Assembly (NCBI RefSeq): GCF_902706035.1 | Contig: NZ_CACSJA010000011.1 | Location: forward strand, 1-64,000 | Length of the DNA stretch: 64,000 bases | Source of the DNA: Pantoea sp. 18069 | GTDB lineage: Bacteria; Pseudomonadota; Gammaproteobacteria; Burkholderiales; Burkholderiaceae_C | Reading direction: 5' to 3' | In this document: positions 61,664-64,000 of the stretch, piece by piece | How the letters are laid out: each line of letters starts with the position of its first letter | How positions within the stretch are numbered: the first letter of the stretch is position 1 | The notes under the pieces: model-generated | What the model saw: only the letters and a program-made list of their open reading frames with translations | The model's database searches: none | What the model was told of the DNA's origin: nothing | Translations under genes and position numbers: made by a program

Positions 61664-62416
61664 ATGTCCGTCACTATGCGCGAAATGCTGGAAGCCGGTG
61701 TCCACTTCGGTCACCAAACCCGCTTCTGGAACCCCAAGATGGCTCCGTTCATCTTCGGTCACCGCAACAAGATTCACATCATCAACCTGGAAAAGTCGCT
61801 GCCGATGCTCCAGGACGCGCAGAAGTTCGCCAAGCAGCTGTCCGCCAACCGCGGTACCGTGCTGATGGTGGGCACCAAGCGCCAAGCCCGCGACCTGGTG
61901 GCTGCTGAAGCCCAGCGCGCTGGCGTGCCTTACGTCGACCAGCGCTGGCTCGGCGGCATGCTGACCAACTTCAAGACCGTCAAGACGTCGATCAAGCGTC
62001 TGAAGGACATGAAGATCCAGCAGGAAGCCGGCCTGGAAGCCATGAGCAAGAAGGAACAGCTGATGTTCGCTCGCGAACTCGAAAAGCTGGAAAAGGACAT
62101 CGGCGGTATCCAGGACATGAACGGTCTGCCAGACGCCATCTTCGTGATCGACGTGGGCTTCCACAAGATCGCCGTGGCCGAAGCCAAGAAGCTGGGCATC
62201 CCCCTGATCGGTGTGGTGGATTCGAACCACAACCCCGAAGGCATCGACTACGTGATCCCTGGCAACGATGACTCGGCCAAGGCCGTGGAACTGTACGCCA
62301 AGGCCATCGCCGACGCGATCCTCGAAGGCCGTGCCGACGCCGTCAACGACGTGGTCAAGGCCGTGGCTGCTGAAGGCTCGGACGAATTTGTGGAAGTGCA
62401 AGAGTCGGCTGCCTAA
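61664..62416 (+). CDS. rpsB: 30S ribosomal protein S2
   Basis: 250 residues, normal length. '[20 protein letters not shown]' and '[19 protein letters not shown]' are diagnostic. ATG 61664 follows 'ttggagta'. First in the conserved rpsB-tsf-pyrH order. A hairpin in the rpsB-tsf gap may lower expression of the downstream genes. Confidence 0.98.
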   Translation: MSVTMREMLEAGVHFGHQTRFWNPKMAPFIFGHRNKIHIINLEKSLPMLQDAQKFAKQLSANRGTVLMVGTKRQARDLVAAEAQRAGVPYVDQRWLGGMLTNFKTVKTSIKRLKDMKIQQEAGLEAMSKKEQLMFARELEKLEKDIGGIQDMNGLPDAIFVIDVGFHKIAVAEAKKLGIPLIGVVDSNHNPEGIDYVIPGNDDSAKAVELYAKAIADAILEGRADAVNDVVKAVAAEGSDEFVEVQESAA

Positions 62417-62449
62417 AGTCCGGCAACGCGACCTGTCGCGAAAAGGAAG

Positions 62450-62476
62450 CGGGGCTCTGGTAGCCCCCTTTTTTTA
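62450..62476 (+). terminator. Terminator/attenuator between rpsB and tsf
   Basis: 'ggggct' and 'agcccc' pair across a five-base loop, followed by T8. Such partial terminators are common in this interval and tune the tsf:rpsB ratio. Confidence 0.8.
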
Positions 62477-62520
62477 GCCTCAATCCTTGTAACGAATCGA
62501 ACTGAAACCGGAGAATTAAG

Positions 62521-63417
62521 ATGGCTGTTATTACCGCAAAACTGGTGGCTGAACTGCGCGCGAAGACCGACGCACCGATGATGGAATGCAAGAAGGCACT
62601 GACCGAAGCCGACGGCGATCTGGTCAAGGCCGAAGAGCTGCTGCGCGTCAAGCTCGGCACCAAGGCTGGCAAGGCCGCTTCGCGCATCACCGCCGAAGGC
62701 GTGGTTGCAAGCTTCATCAATGGCAATGTCGGCGCGATGATCGAAGTCAACAGCGAAACCGACTTCGTCTCCAAGAACGACAGCTTCCTGGCCCTGGCCG
62801 ATGCCGCTGCCAAGCTGATCGCCGAGCACAACCCCGCCGACATCGAAGCCCTGTCCGCGCTGCCCTACGAGCAGGACACTTTCGGTCCCACGCTCGAAGA
62901 CGTGCGCAAGGGCCTGATCGGCAAGATCGGCGAAAACATGTCGTTCCGCCGCTTCAAGCACTTCAGCGGCACCAGCCTGGCCTCCTACCTGCACGGCTCG
63001 CGCATTGGCGTGGTCGTCGAGTTCGAAGGCGATGCAACGGCGGCCAAGGATGTGGCCATGCACGTGGCCGCGATGAAGCCCGTCGCCCTGAGCAGCGCCG
63101 ACGTGCCTGCCGAGCTGATCGAAAAAGAGCGCGCCGTGGCAACCGCCAAGGCCGCTGAATCGGGCAAGCCCGCCGACATCGTCGCCAAGATGGTCGAAGG
63201 TTCGGTGCAGAAGTACCTCAAGGAAGTCTCGCTGTACAACCAGGTCTTCGTGAAGGCCGCTGACGGCAAGCAGACCGTTGAGCAAATGCTCAAGGCCGCA
63301 AACACCACCATCAAGGGCTTCACCCTGTACGTGGTCGGCGAAGGCATTGAGAAGAAGGTGGACGATTTCGCCGCCGAAGTGGCTGCCCAGGTCGCCGCTG
63401 CCAAGGCTGGCGCTTAA
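62521..63417 (+). CDS. tsf: Elongation factor Ts
   Basis: 298 residues. '[20 protein letters not shown]' is the N-terminal UBA-like region, '[13 protein letters not shown]' the conserved core and '[16 protein letters not shown]' the second. It exchanges GDP for GTP on EF-Tu. ATG 62521 follows 'ggagaattaag'. Confidence 0.98.
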   Translation: MAVITAKLVAELRAKTDAPMMECKKALTEADGDLVKAEELLRVKLGTKAGKAASRITAEGVVASFINGNVGAMIEVNSETDFVSKNDSFLALADAAAKLIAEHNPADIEALSALPYEQDTFGPTLEDVRKGLIGKIGENMSFRRFKHFSGTSLASYLHGSRIGVVVEFEGDATAAKDVAMHVAAMKPVALSSADVPAELIEKERAVATAKAAESGKPADIVAKMVEGSVQKYLKEVSLYNQVFVKAADGKQTVEQMLKAANTTIKGFTLYVVGEGIEKKVDDFAAEVAAQVAAAKAGA

Positions 63418-63474
63418 GTCATCCGTAGACCGTTTCTTTCCCCCGATCCCATTTTTACCGTACGGAGTATTTTC

Positions 63475-64000
63475 ATGACCCACGCAGCACCAGCCCACAA
63501 GCGCATCTTGCTCAAGTTGTCTGGCGAGGCGCTCATGGGCGACGACTCCTTCGGCATCAACCGGGCCACCATCGAACGCATGGTGGAGGAAATCGCCGCC
63601 GTCACCCGTGTGGGTGTGGAGGTGGCGGTCGTGATCGGGGGCGGAAACATCTTTCGTGGCGTGGCCGGTGGCTCCGTAGGAATGGACCGTGCAACGGCCG
63701 ACTACATGGGCATGCTGGCCACGGTCATGAATGCCCTGGCCCTGGCCGATGCCATGGACAAGCAGGGCCTGACGGCCCGCGTGATGTCGGCCATTGCGAT
63801 CGAGCAGGTGGTCGAGCCTTACGTGCGCCCCAAGGCGCTGCAGTACCTCGAAGAGGGCAAGGTCGTGGTGTTTGCCGCCGGCACGGGCAACCCGTTTTTC
63901 ACCACCGACACCGCCGCCGCGCTGCGCGGTGCGGAAATCGGTGCCGAAGTCGTGCTCAAGGCGACCAAGGTGGATGGCGTGTATACGGCCGATCCGTTCA
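63475..64000 (+). CDS. pyrH: Uridylate kinase (cut by window edge)
   Basis: The first 175 residues are present. '[20 protein letters not shown]' is the nucleotide-binding start, '[11 protein letters not shown]' the glycine loop, and '[15 protein letters not shown]' the UMP-binding region; '[13 protein letters not shown]' ends the window. It phosphorylates UMP to UDP and is regulated by GTP/UTP. ATG 63475 follows 'acggagtatttt'. Confidence 0.97.
   Translation, partial: MTHAAPAHKRILLKLSGEALMGDDSFGINRATIERMVEEIAAVTRVGVEVAVVIGGGNIFRGVAGGSVGMDRATADYMGMLATVMNALALADAMDKQGLTARVMSAIAIEQVVEPYVRPKALQYLEEGKVVVFAAGTGNPFFTTDTAAALRGAEIGAEVVLKATKVDGVYTADPF

Overview
The window is GC-rich chromosomal DNA from a betaproteobacterium of the order Burkholderiales, most likely family Comamonadaceae. 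The basis is the gene content and style: rpsB-tsf-pyrH, a short-N-terminus RNase R, nrdR behind glyA, a ZTP-type leader on glyA, MetY-type sulfhydrylases, Bug-type solute receptors, and a coding style rich in GC-ending codons. Genus assignment is inference; no 16S rRNA gene is present.

Layout. (1) 1-772: the end of an IS5-type insertion sequence abuts a low-GC hypothetical gene that it seems to have cut. (2) 900-18125: a large organosulfur-use region. One arm (+) has a Bug receptor, an NtaA/DszA-type flavin monooxygenase, an FMN reductase and a TOBE protein. A divergent pair (-) encodes a thiol dioxygenase and a four-domain rhodanese. A second + operon encodes an SsuABC-type transporter, a membrane cytochrome c, an SsuD-like monooxygenase and an acyl-CoA-dehydrogenase-like flavoprotein. 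A - operon of five overlapping or abutting genes encodes an AhpD-like protein, a second acyl-CoA-dehydrogenase-like flavoprotein and a second ABC transporter. Together they look like uptake and oxidative desulfurization of sulfonates, thioethers or thiols; the substrate is not readable from sequence. (3) 18331-23704: EamA exporter, a SufR-like regulator with a perfect palindromic operator facing an MFS exporter, a small TPR protein, a metallophosphoesterase and dihydrofolate reductase. (4) 23796-28187: an E1 alpha/beta dehydrogenase pair with no E2/E3 beside it, an AT-rich foreign-looking gene for an exported repeat protein, and thymidylate synthase. (5) 28443-37892: two different MetY sulfhydrylases, a tandem GC-rich repeat, a lipoprotein, an FAD-linked oxidase, YihY, DUF2069, VOC, DUF962, a hydrolase and a CBS protein. 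(6) 38060-44515: a PAS-GAF-GGDEF-EAL protein with a degenerate GGDEF site, aroC, nrdR, glyA with a ZTP riboswitch, and a lytic transglycosylase. (7) 45227-53737: a giant AsmA/DUF748 protein, a DUF349 protein with an Ala/Glu-rich insert, and ProX. (8) 53870-64000: three identical tRNA-Leu(CAG) genes, rnr, nnrED, a DadA-like oxidoreductase, an amidase, and rpsB-tsf-pyrH running off the right edge.

Dispersed repeats are notable. One family built around a 'ttcgacaggctca'-like core lies in four intervals, all between convergent genes. A second ~92-bp family carrying a DnaA-box-like 'ttatgcaca' lies in two convergent intervals. A third family of GC-rich stem-loops is tandemly triplicated after the first metY.

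The best candidates for something undescribed are the organosulfur region with its built-in membrane cytochrome c, the low-GC exported repeat protein at 26236-27111, the convergent-interval repeats, and the long untranslated leaders before proX and in 44690-45120.
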